Part shown: in pieces, positions 22,108 through 32,170 of the stretch
Numbering within the stretch: the first letter of the stretch is position 1
Layout: every line of letters begins with the position of its first letter
From: Paroedura picta
Lineage: Eukaryota; Chordata; Lepidosauria; Squamata; Gekkonidae
NCBI RefSeq assembly: GCF_049243985.1
Contig: NC_135371.1
Span: 2,815,501 to 2,879,500, forward strand
Length of the DNA: 64,000 nucleotides
Reading direction: 5' to 3'
Translations under genes and position numbers: made by a program
The notes under the pieces: model-generated
The model's database searches: none
The model's input: only the letters and a program-made list of their open reading frames with translations
Told to the model about the DNA's origin: nothing

Positions 22108-22384
22108 CCAAAGAGAAGCGCCTCCCCCGAAGGCGGCTCCAGAGTCCCCGGACAGCTGAGCCGTCTCCTTCTGCCCCAACGGGCGTTTTGCTGAATGTCT
22201 GATCCGCCCTCCGAATACTCTGCTGCAAAGAGACCCTGGTTATGCAGGGCTGGGGTGACCCTAGAGTAGGAGGGATGGATTGGTGAGAAACACCCAGCCC
22301 CCCATGCCCCTCTTCCTCTCCCCACTTAGGGGATGCCAACTTTTAAATGGTCTCTTCCACACCCACTGAGTTCTATGCTTAAGA
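22108..22384. other. Upstream flank of gene 2 promoter
   Basis: Unassigned sequence, partly matching 8640-8900 upstream of gene 1. No gene. Confidence 0.35.
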
Positions 22385-22635
22385 GCCGAGAGCCATTTTA
22401 GCTTCCAATCTGCTGAGATGGGTTCAATTCCACGCTCTTCCAGATGCAGCCAGCTGGGTGACCGTGGACCAGTCACAGCCTTGATAGTGCTTTTGTCCCA
22501 GAGCAGTTCTTCCAGAACTCCCACCCCCACCTACCTCACAGGGTGCTTGTTGTGGAGACGAATGGAAGGGCTTGTAAACCACTTCAGACTCCTTCAGGTA
22601 GTGAACAGGAGGGTTTAAAAACCAGCTCTTCTTTG
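22385..22635 (+). mobile_element. tRNA-derived SINE, diverged
   Basis: The B-box-like GGTTCAATTC, the body TGCTTGTTGTGGAG and the end AACCAGCTCTTCTTTG are recognisable. The head is degraded. Confidence 0.65.
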
Positions 22636-23829
22636 AATTCACATCCAGGCCAGGAAAACCTTCAGCTGCCCATTTCCACACTTTCAGCCCCAATTCAAGG
22701 GCTGGGAGACTTTCCGCTGGGTGAGTTGCCAGCCCCCTCCCCCCTTGTGATTCCCAGGAGAGAAGAAAATGCCCCCAAATCACTTAGTCAGCATTTTTCA
22801 GGCAGTGTTTGGTGTGTGTGGAGCATTTTTCCTTTCCTGCTATGGCCCTTTCTCTCTCAGCCTAACCTGTCTCACCATGTTGTTGTTGTAACTATAAGAT
22901 GAGGAAGTGTAAGATGTGGTTCCCTTGGGAGAAATTACCATAAGATGAGGAAGCATAACCATAAGATGGGTTCCCATGGGGGGTGCAAATATTTTGAATA
23001 ATGTTCAAGAGTGGAGATTGCATCTTTATCGGTGTCCCGGAGAAAGCGGTTTCCACTACAATATTTAAGGTATTTAATGTCTCTCTCAGCCAGTATAAGG
23101 ACCTGAAAGCTCAATCTGGGGTTATATATTGAGATATTATTGTATATTTAATAGGTAGATGAAGATGCATCAATAGCTTTCTGTTGCCCTAAGGGGAGAA
23201 AATACATAATCTTAAAACCATCAGAAAGTGGCCTTCTGGGTGTTTATAATACTGTTTCCGGGGGGGGGGGGGACTCATAGGAAGGAGGCTGAATTGGGAT
23301 ATGCCCCCCCCCCCAATGCCTTCCAATGTTTGCTCTGGGCCTACAAGGGCTTGATGGGGACGTGGTCTTCTGGTTCTGACTCAGGGTAGGCGATAAACTT
23401 ACACAGAGGCAGTCTGCAAAAGAACCCCCCCACACTTTATTTGAAATCTCAAAAGGAGAACCTCCAACTACAGAGAGCGTAAAGGAAGGTCTCTCTGAAC
23501 GACAAAATAGCACAATCTTATAAGTAAAACTAAGTTTTCAGAAAAACGTGCTAAGACATCACAACACATATGCAGAGAATTGGATAGCTGGCTGCTAAGA
23601 AACAACAAAATTCAATAAACACAAAAGACTTTGTGCTGTAGAACCGATCACAAACCTCACAACACGGCCAAACACAAGCATAAGTCTTAACATGGCACAT
23701 TAAAGGATACAAAGATTACCTATAACATGATTATGAGGGAAGACCAATGTGTAGCGTGACAATGTTTGAGTCCAGAGGCACCTTGAAAACAAAGAACTTT
23801 CTATTCTGGGTAGAAGCTTAAGCTACCGG
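22636..23829. other. Intergenic repeats, unclassified
   Basis: Positions 22640-22800 match 8880-9030. A short motif ACCATAAGATG(A/G)G recurs at 22891, 22939 and 22960. Positions 23270-23760 appear repetitive but I cannot classify them. No gene. Confidence 0.4.
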
Positions 23830-24878
23830 ACAGTAGAACAGGGATAGAGGGAACAAACCCAAAACAAACCAAGCCAGAAACAAAACAGGGTAAACAAAAC
23901 CTTATGCTTTTGAGAGGTAGGATGATGCAAATCAGAACAAAAATAGACTATAAAAAGGGATCAAGAGTCATTGTGTTACTCTGCCTCCCCCCCACACATT
24001 TAAACAGGAGGGAAAACAGAAAAGGGAACTTCCCCCCCCCCCCGCCAGCTTTTGAGCTTATCTGCTAAAAAGATGCAGATAAAACCTCCAAAGCCTCAGT
24101 AAATGTAAAGATAGAACAGGGAAAGGTGACGGGCTCCAGGGCATCAAAAAGAGCTTCCAAGCCTACTTCGGATTTGAACCCAGATCCACCAAGTTGTAAC
24201 CCAACATGCTGGCTCCTGAACTGAACTGACCCACATGGGGGAAATGGAGTCAGGTTCATTCATGAAGATCAGACATGGCCCCAGGAACAAGTCTTAAACA
24301 TCTGGAAGATTTTGTTTAGAACGCCTTCAGGTAATAAAGAGCAGGGGATTTCACCACCACCTTAGGCAGCCTATTCTACTGTTGAACAGCTCTGAGTGTG
24401 AAATTCTTCCCACTCTATCTAGCTGTTACTGTTCTACCGTTCCTGCATTGTGCAAGGGGTTGGACTACATGCCCCTGGAGGTCCCTTCCTGCTCCTATGA
24501 TTCTATGTCATTTAAACCCCTCCCTGCCTTCTTTAATGAGTTCTGACCCTCCTTTCACCGAGTTTTCTTTTCTAGGATTCATAACAAAAATACTTAAATC
24601 TAGGGTTGCCAACTGCCTGGAGGAGAAAAGTGTGGTGTTTTTTTCACACCACGCAGTATATATTTGAGGGCTTCAAACATGGCTAAAGTGCCTTCCAGAG
24701 TCTGAACATTTTGAACATTTTTCTCTTAGCCTAATATTCTGGAATCAGTTCAAGCTTTCTATAAAAGTTTCTATGATGCCAATGCTTTTTGTGGTCTAAG
24801 GTTATCTTTTAGATGTGAAATCCGTCAAAACCTCTTCTAACGGGCTACCCAGATACATGGGCTCTCTGTGAAGACCAA
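23830..24878. repeat. Paralogous intergenic block (copy 3) and gene 3 3' flank
   Basis: Positions 23830-24300 match the blocks at 1690, 10900 and 29160. Positions 24340-24580 include a CR1-like fragment (GGCAGCCTATTCTACTG; TGCAAGGGGTTGGACTACAT). Positions 24650-24840 match 13640-13860. Confidence 0.55.
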
Positions 24879-25115
24879 TTCAGGTGGGTAGCCATGTTGG
24901 TCTGAAGCAGAAGAACATAATATGAGACCAGTGGAACCTTTAAAAGTTTCATTCAAGATATAAGCCTTTGTGTGCAACCACACTTCCTCAGACACATCTT
25001 GAATGAAACTTTGTGGGTCTAAAGGTGGCACTGGACTCAAAAGCTTTGTTACGCTTTCTCCTCTGCGTGGTTTCTCAGATGCAGTTGAAGATAGGAACTG
25101 AATCTCTTTCTACAC
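24879..25115. repeat. Hairpin repeat and decayed finger at the 3' end of gene 3
   Basis: The most complete copy here of the TTGGTCTGAA repeat. Its halves AGTTTCATTCAAGATA and ATCTTGAATGAAACTTT are inverted, so it can fold on itself. Positions 25050-25115 hold one decayed finger ([18 protein letters not shown]) out of frame past the gene 3 stop. Confidence 0.6.
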
Positions 25116-26017
25116 TCAAGGTTTTCCACCTTCATGGGTTCTTTCATGCTTTCGAAGATTGCTCTTAACACTGAATTTCTTGCCGCACTCTGAGCATTCA
25201 AAAGGCTTCTCCCCTGTGTGGGTTCGTTGGTGCAGCTTAAGATGGCCACTCCGATTGAATCTCTTTCCACACTCTGAGCATTCAAAAGGTTTCTCCCCTG
25301 TGTGAATTCTTTGGTGCTGTAGGAGATAGCCACTCCGAATGAACCTCTTTCCACACTCTGAGCATTGAAAGGGCCTCTCCCCTGTGTGGGTTTTCTGATG
25401 CAGTAAAAGATAGCTACGCTGACTGAATCCCTTTCCACACTCTGAGCATTCAAAAGGCTTCTCCTCTGTGTGGGTTCTTTCATGCTGTTGAAGACTGCTC
25501 CGCACACTGAATCTCTTTCCACACTGTGAGCATTCAAAAGACTTCTCCCCGGTGTGGTTTCTTTGATGCCGCAGAAGATGTTCACTCCTCGTGAATTTCT
25601 TCTTGCACACCGAGCATTCATATGGTCTCTCCCCTGTGTGGGTTCTCTGATGGTACTGAAGAGCCTCCCTCACACGGAATCTCTTTCCACATTCTAAGCA
25701 GAGAAAAGGTTTCTCCCCTGTGTGAGTTCTTTGGTGCAGTCGAAGATTCCTCCCCCTACTGAATCTTTTCCCACATACTGAGCATTCAAACCGCTTCTCC
25801 CCTTGGTGCACAAGGAGCGGTGATCTGTATATGAAGTACTTCCCATGATGAATAGATAGATTTGCCTTCATGACCCTCTGCTTTGGAAAATGGACATTAC
25901 TCTGTTTTCCATCTCTGCTTTTATTCCTTGTGTTCTCTTCCACGTCCTCCTTCTTAATTTGATCTGGCAACTGTTGAATAAATTCCGCTCCCTCCTTATT
26001 CTTCTGATTATCCTCTG
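25116..26017 (-). CDS. Gene 3 terminal exon: eight C2H2 fingers
   Basis: The acceptor is TTGCAG|CAGAGG. The exon encodes [18 protein letters not shown], a spacer and eight fingers with TGEKPF or TGERPF linkers, ending HEGGKP-stop. The stop arises in a broken linker; a ninth, decayed finger lies just downstream in another frame. Confidence 0.92.
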
Positions 26018-27076
26018 CTGCAATACAGAAATGTTTCCATTAACACCTGAGAGGCCAGGTAATCTCCCAAGGCATCTAAGGGAATGCAAGAGGAAAGGAC
26101 TTCGGGTGGCCTGTCCTCACCTTTCTCCAGAATGTCTATTTCAGGATACTTCATCCCTTCCTTATTCTTTAACATTTCTCCCCTCCTTGTTCTTTAATTC
26201 CTTTCCTGACCTGACCACTCTGCCCATCACGTTCACTGGATGTCCCAACTTGATGAAGGCAAAATTAGTCCTTACCACAGGAAAGGGCATCTTGGGCATG
26301 ATCCTGTACCTGCTGCCCTTGCTCCAAGGAAGCTCCTTCCGCCTCCGAGAATGTGGGTTCTGTTTTCACAGAGGGTGCCCACATCTGAAACAGCAGAGAG
26401 GGAGAGGGGTAAGAGATGGAACAGAAAAAAAAAACAAGGAATGGGTCCTGCCCCATTCCCAGACTCTGCACCCTTCTGACAACAGACCTGAGAAGTTATC
26501 TGGAGGGATATGAAATTCTCCAACAGAAGAGGCAGCTAAATCTACCATTTGGACGATTAATACTTGGACAAATGTCTGGCAGGGAAACTTTACAATAATA
26601 CCAAATAATGTACTTGAATTGGAGATACCTGGAGGGGCCCCCCTCACCTGCTCTGCCAGCCTCTTCTCCTCTGCCCGGCTCAGGAGGAAACTTTCGGCCA
26701 GGGCCACCGCCTGGGAGCTGCTCTCTGGCACACTTCTTCTGACCCATCCCTGCATCTCCTGGGGTAGGATGGCCAGGAACTGCTCCAGGATCACCTGGTC
26801 CAGAATCTGCTTCTTCGTTTGCCTCTCTGGCTTCAGCCACTGGTTGCAAAGACCCTGGAGTTGGTTGCAAACCTCTCGGGGCCCATCAGCCTCCTGGTAG
26901 CTGAACTGCCGGAAACGGTGGCAATGTACATCTGAGATCGCAATGACCTGACAACCGATCTTTGGCACAGAACCTCCCCAGAATTCGATGCTACTCCCAG
27001 CTTGGGTGGGAGGGAAGCCTTGGCTTGCTGTCTTGCCAGTCCCCAGTACTTCTGGTTTCTGCTCTTCCATCTCCAT
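25116..27076 (-). CDS. Gene 3: SCAN-C2H2 zinc-finger protein, KRAB block lost
   Basis: The model is complement(join(25116..26017, 26276..26384, 26648..27076)), 479 residues. The start ATG is at 27076 ([15 protein letters not shown]); a second ATG at 27070 is the conserved site. SCAN is complete and the acidic linker exon (109 bp) follows. Then only a 258 bp intron precedes the finger exon, where the paralogues have three more exons including KRAB-A. Both remaining boundaries are phase 1, so frame is kept ([10 protein letters not shown] across the join). Eight canonical fingers follow. Without KRAB this protein should still bind DNA and dimerise through SCAN but should not recruit KRAB corepressors directly; it could act through heterodimers with neighbours. 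That is inference. Confidence 0.87.
26648..27076 (-). CDS. Gene 3 SCAN exon
   Basis: 143 residues with a full SCAN domain ([64 protein letters not shown]). Donor CAG|GTGAGG, phase 0. Confidence 0.9.
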
Positions 27077-28048
27077 CCTTTTCTCTTGGGTCACCTCCAA
27101 CTGTGAAAAGAACCCTTTAGTCACTTGGCTATGAAGAGAGGCTTTTTTCAGTGGGAAGAAGAGACAGAGACAGTATCAGGTTACCAGGAAACCCTGGTGG
27201 GTCAGAACAAAAGTGCTTCATGTGGCTCATAGACCAGGCTTAATATCACTTTGCTATATCACGTACCAAACTAGTTGAAATAAGTCTCCTGACCTTGGGT
27301 ATGTGGGCCACAGAAGTATCATGATGGGGGTGTGGCTACATCAGCATGCCCTGCCCCTCAGAGGGGAGTCGCCTGGTGGTACAGTTCAGGGTCCTGAGGG
27401 GGGTGTTCCCAGGTGCACCGGAGCCTTTGCTAGTCTTTCTGCACCTTAAGAACAGAGGCTTTCAATTTTTCCACTCCTCTACTAAGTGGAACTGGACTTC
27501 AGCTGCCAGGCCTGGCCCTCCACAGGGGGAAGGCCTCTGGGTCTCATGGCGGGCTGAGGCTGATTCCTTCTTTCTCTTCCAACAGGGGAAAAAAAACCAG
27601 CTTCCTGGTTGTTGGCAGGTTAAAATGACCAGCTGCCCGATATCCCTTCCACAGACACCAATTGTCGCCCCACCCCACAAAGCCACACTGCAGCCGCACA
27701 GAGGCACAAGCCGGGCCCCCAGGGGGGATGTCAATCTCCAGGCGGGGCCTGCAGTTCTCCCGGAATAGCAGCCGGCCTGACTTGAGATCAGCTCCCCGGG
27801 AGGAAACGGCTGCCAGGCAGGATAGGCTCTCCGGCCACGTCCCCCTCGGATACTTGTACTGCCCCACACGCACCCCACAGCCCCACCTCCCAGCTCGCCC
27901 GCCCCAAAACCGGGCGTTTCCCGGAATCCCCCTCCCCAAATGCGCTGCAATTTCTCACACGGGAGTTGGCAACCCCACGAGAACGCCTCCCCCGCCCCCC
28001 CGGGGCCTCAAAGGCCATCAGCCCCCTCGCCCCACCCACCCCCGTTAC
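27077..28048 (-). other. Intron 1 of gene 3 (inferred)
   Basis: Non-coding, with the same ordered blocks as the paralogues: 27185-27265, the CAGCTGCCAGGCC block (27498-27560) and a CAATCTCCAGG...GTTGGCAACCCC repeat (27725-27980) just inside the intron from exon 1. Confidence 0.5.
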
Positions 28049-28228
28049 CTGCGAGGGAACCTTCCCGGGAGGCGGCGGGAACTGCCAGTCTTGAAGCCCT
28101 TCCGGTCCTCTTTCCGCATTCCGGAGGCAAATCCCGCCCCGGAAACGACCCTTTCCTCTCCGCCCTCCCAGCCCCGCTCGGCCTCTCTCGCCAACGTCTC
28201 GTTGGTCTTAACCCTTCCAGCGCTGCAG
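28049..28228 (-). promoter_or_regulatory. Promoter / non-coding exon 1 of gene 3
   Basis: The box at 28208-28228 reads GCGCTGGAAGGGTTAAGA on the minus strand. The GC-rich exon ends TTCCCTCGCAG|GTAACG, a clean donor, and contains TTTCCGGGGCGGG, as in genes 1 and 2. Confidence 0.6.
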
Positions 28229-29159
28229 ACAAAGGAAAGAACGCTTCCCGCCCACTCCGAGTTTTGCTCGCGGGAGAGAGAAGCCCGGGGGGGACGGGAC
28301 CCTGCAGGGTGCGTCTCTTTTTGGAATAAACATAATTTATTGCACAGGCAATTATCGATTCTTTTTTCTAGACTTCTACTTCATGGGATCGACAGGATTC
28401 TTTTTTTTGGGGGGGTTCCTTTTTGGAGCCTCCAGGGGAGGCCTGGAGATCTCCAGGCATTGCAACTGATCTTCAGGCGTGAGTTTCCCTGGAGAGAACG
28501 GCTGCATTGGATAGATCCCAATGGGCAGCCATGTTGGTCTGAAGGAGCACAACAAAATCCGGGTCCAACAAAGATTTATTCAGGGCTTCAGCTTTCGAGT
28601 GACTGACCGGGGGTGTGGCCTCCCCCTGCAGAATGGAGGCAGAGAGGGCAGGGAACACTGACACCCAGCTGGGTGAGGAGCACTGCAGCTGCAGGCCCCA
28701 GTAAACCCCCCACCACCACCCAGGGAGGGCAGGGAAAAGCAGTTCCCCAGCAGTTGCTAACCTGCAGCCTGGTGTAGGTCTTGCCAGAGGAACTTTGTGC
28801 ACAGAAACATGCACGTCATCTCAAAGTGGTCATCTGCAGACCAGCTTTGCAGGGGAAAAGGGCTACTGTGGAGGGGGGGAGTGAGGCACTGCACTGCCTG
28901 GAGGCCCCACTTCCTACTTTCCAGGAACTTCCCCACCGCAAATGTCACTAACCTCCAGGTGGGGCCTGGAGATCTCCTGGAACTCAACTTCATCTTCAGA
29001 CCATACAGATCAGTTCCCCAGGCAAAAAAGGCTGCTCGGGAGGGGGACTTTGCGGCCTTGGTGCCTACTGAGGTTCAGGGATCCCAGTCTCCAGGGATGC
29101 CACCCTTTAGGTGTTACCCCCATCCCCACAAGGTAACGTTCTGCCTTGAGTTGCAAATG
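28229..29159. other. Intergenic repeats upstream of gene 3
   Basis: Contents: poly-T/poly-G (28400-28417), a partial TTGGTCTGAA repeat (28520-28610) and a CCTCCAGGTGGGGCCTGGAG repeat copy (28950-29060). No gene. Confidence 0.45.
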
Positions 29160-29545
29160 GTGGGGGCTGGTGGAATAGATGGTAAAGGGGTGTGATGGGG
29201 GCAGGCCAGGTGCCGGGGCTAAAAATGGGGTAGACAAAGACTTCTCTTTTTCCCCAGTAAATCTGCCTCCTGCAAAAGAGAGGTAGGAGGATGTAAAACA
29301 GAATATAAAACAGACTATAAATAGGGATCCAGAGAGGTCAGCCAAGGTCTTTGTGTTACTCTGCCTGCCTCCAGCCCACCCACTTCACAAGGGAGGGAAA
29401 CCAGAAAAGGGAACCCAGATCCACCAAGTTGTACCTCAGAACTCTGACTCCTGGACTGAACTTGCCCACATGGGGTAAACTGGGTCAGGCTCACTCATGA
29501 AGATCACTCATGACCTCAGGATCCAAGTCTCAAGTGTCTTGGAAA
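29160..29545. repeat. Paralogous intergenic block (copy 4)
   Basis: Matches 1690-2330, 10900-11430 and 23830-24300. Confidence 0.6.
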
Positions 29546-30833
29546 AGATTTTGGCTTTTTTTACAACTTTATACACAAATGATAGACATGCCCCACTAAA
29601 CATTTAAACACCAAATGAAGCCGAGCTCCACAAAACACTAAAAACAGTAAGTCTGATTTACCAGATACAATCCAGTGGGTAGCCATGTTGGTCTGAAGTA
29701 GCACAACAAAATTTGAGTCCACCTTTAAGTCCAACAAATATTTATTCATGGCGAGAGCTTTCATGTGCATGCGCACTTCCGCAGACAATGGAACAGGGAT
29801 CATAAGAGTACAGTTATAAGGAGAAAGTAAATTAGTAGCAAATTAGCAAACTGCATCACATCATCCTAAATATGCAGTATGATAATTCTTTGCTAGAAAA
29901 GCTAATTGGTCCTTTGGGTTCAATTGTAGTTCACAAGCACATTGGGGGAATAAAAACGTCAAGGTTAGTAATTAATGGCAGACACTTTCCCAGTTGTGGA
30001 AATAATTAAAAGAGACTAGTTACTTGCTCCATCTTACCACACCCTAGCATAGTAAGGAGTGTGGATATAAGAACTGAATGAGGTTAACATGCATAGTGAG
30101 ATAAGAAACCAATATTCCTGTTGAGTCCTGGGGATTCCTTTGCAAACAGGATTTGGGAAAAGAAATCTTTTTGCCAATTTTGTAGATGTCAGAAAGAGTT
30201 CGACTGGCATAACCAGAAGAAGCAAGTTTCACAGAGGAGGGAAACCACTAAAAAGGCCCTCCTTTTTAGTGTAACAACTTTTTGAACCACCAACCTGTGG
30301 ACATACAAAGAAGACTCTTATCAAAACCAGCTATAGGAATGTTTCAATTTTGTATGGATTCTCTGAAGAACATGAAGGTCAGATCTGTCCATCAAGGATT
30401 TGTGGAGGTCCTGTGAGGTCTTGAAGATGGCCACTGTGACTTTCAGAGATTCAGAGGGCGGCAACCACTAAAAAGGCCCTGCTTTGTGAAATGAATTGCT
30501 GAGCCTTTCAGAGCTGCAAACACCTGGGCATTTGAAGACAACCCTCATCAGAACCAACTATAGGAATCTCTCACTCTTGTATGGATTCTCTGAAGAACTA
30601 TTAAACTGGATCTGTGCATTAAGATCCATCAACACACGGAGTGTATTTATGAGGTTCCTCCCTTGCGTGGACTCCTCCAGGCTGAAGGAGACAGGAGCTG
30701 ATCTTAAAGATTTCCATTCGGAAGGAAACTTTCCCCACATGCTGACTATTGAAAACATTTCTCCCCTGTGTGAGTTATTTGGTGCAGTTGAAGACTGCAT
30801 GCCTAGTAAATTTCCTTTTTGCACACTTCACAT
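29546..30833 (-). other. 3' flank of gene 4 with a repeat, a tandem duplication and relic fingers
   Basis: Positions 29665-29800 hold the TTGGTCTGAA repeat, including TTTATT (a minus-strand AATAAA). Two diverged copies of a roughly 220 bp segment start at about 30240 and 30461 (shared ACCACTAAAAAGGCCCT). Positions 30590-30833 contain decayed finger sequence on the minus strand. Confidence 0.5.
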
Positions 30834-32170
30834 TCAAAACGCTTTTCCTGTATGGGTTATCTGATGCTGTTGAAAAGCGCTCCGCCGACTGAATCCCTTT
30901 CCACACTCTAAGCATTCAAAAGCTTTCTCCCCTGTGTGGATTCTTTGATGCTGATGAAGACTGCCACTCCGAATGAATCTCTTTCCACACTCTGAGCACT
31001 CAAAAAGGTTCTCTCCTGTGTGGGTTCTTTGATGCTCTTGAAGAGTGTCACTCCGACTGAAATTCTTTCCACACTCTGAGCATTCAAAAGGTTTCTCCCC
31101 TGTGTGGGTTCTATGGTGCTGCTGAAGATTGCCACGCTGACTGAATCTTTTTCCACACTCAGAACATTCAAAAGGTTTCTCCCCTGTGTGGATTCTTTGA
31201 TGCTGATGAAGACTGCCACTCCGAATGAATCTCTTTCCACACTCTGAGCACTCAAAAAGGTTCTCTCCTGTGTGGGTTCTTTGATGCTCTTGAAGAGTGT
31301 CACTCCGACTGAAATTCTTTCCACACTCTGAGCATTCAAAAGGTTTCTCCCCTGTGTGGGTTCTATGGTGCTGCTGAAGATTGCCACGCTGACTGAATCT
31401 TTTTCCACACTCAGAACATTCAAAAGCTTTCTCCCCTGTGTGGATTCTTTGATGCTGATGAAGATTGCCACTCCGAATGAATCTCTTTCCACACTCTGAG
31501 CACTCAAAAAGGTTCTCTCCTGTGTGGGTTCTTTGATGCTCTTGAAGAGTGTCACTCCGACTGAAATTCTTTCCACACTCTGAGCATTCAAAAGGTTTCT
31601 CCCCTGTGTGTGTTCTATGGTGCTGCTGAAGATTGCCACGCTGACTGAATCTTTTTCCACACTCAGAACATTCAAAAGGTTTCTCCCCTGTGTGGGTTGT
31701 TTGATGCTGGTGAAGAGTGCGACTGTAACCAAATCTCTTTCCACATACTAAGCATTCAAAAGGTTTCTCCCCTGTGTGGGTTTTTCGATGCTGGTGAAGA
31801 GTGTACCTGTAACCAAATCTCTTTCCACACACTAAGCATTCAAAGGGTCTCTCTCCTGTGTGGGTTCTTTGATGTCCTTGGAGAGTATCACTCCTACTGA
31901 ATTTCTTTCCACACTCTGAGCATTCAAACCGTTTCTCCCCTTTGTCTGTTCTTTGGTACGTAAGGAGCTGTGGTCTGCAGCCGAAGCAATCTTCATGCTG
32001 AATGGATGTCCTTGCTTCCATTATCCTCTTATTTGAAAAACGTACGTTACATTGTCTTCCATCTGGGAAGGAGATGTGATCTTGGGATGCTCTTGAGAAC
32101 CTCTCTGGGTTTTCTTCAGACGCGAGAACATTGTCTGCCTCCACTGAAGTCTCTCTTGTACTTTTGGCTC
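30834..32170 (-). CDS. Gene 4 fused linker and finger exon: 13 C2H2 fingers
   Basis: The acceptor is TTTTCCTAG|GAGCC, homologous to the linker-exon acceptor of the paralogues. [14 protein letters not shown] and [14 protein letters not shown] correspond to the linker, followed without an intron by the finger region. There are thirteen fingers. The units 30929-31180, 31181-31432 and 31433-31684 are 252 bp repeats with only a few differences. The frame ends HTGKAF-stop through a small deletion in a linker; decayed fingers follow. Confidence 0.93.
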
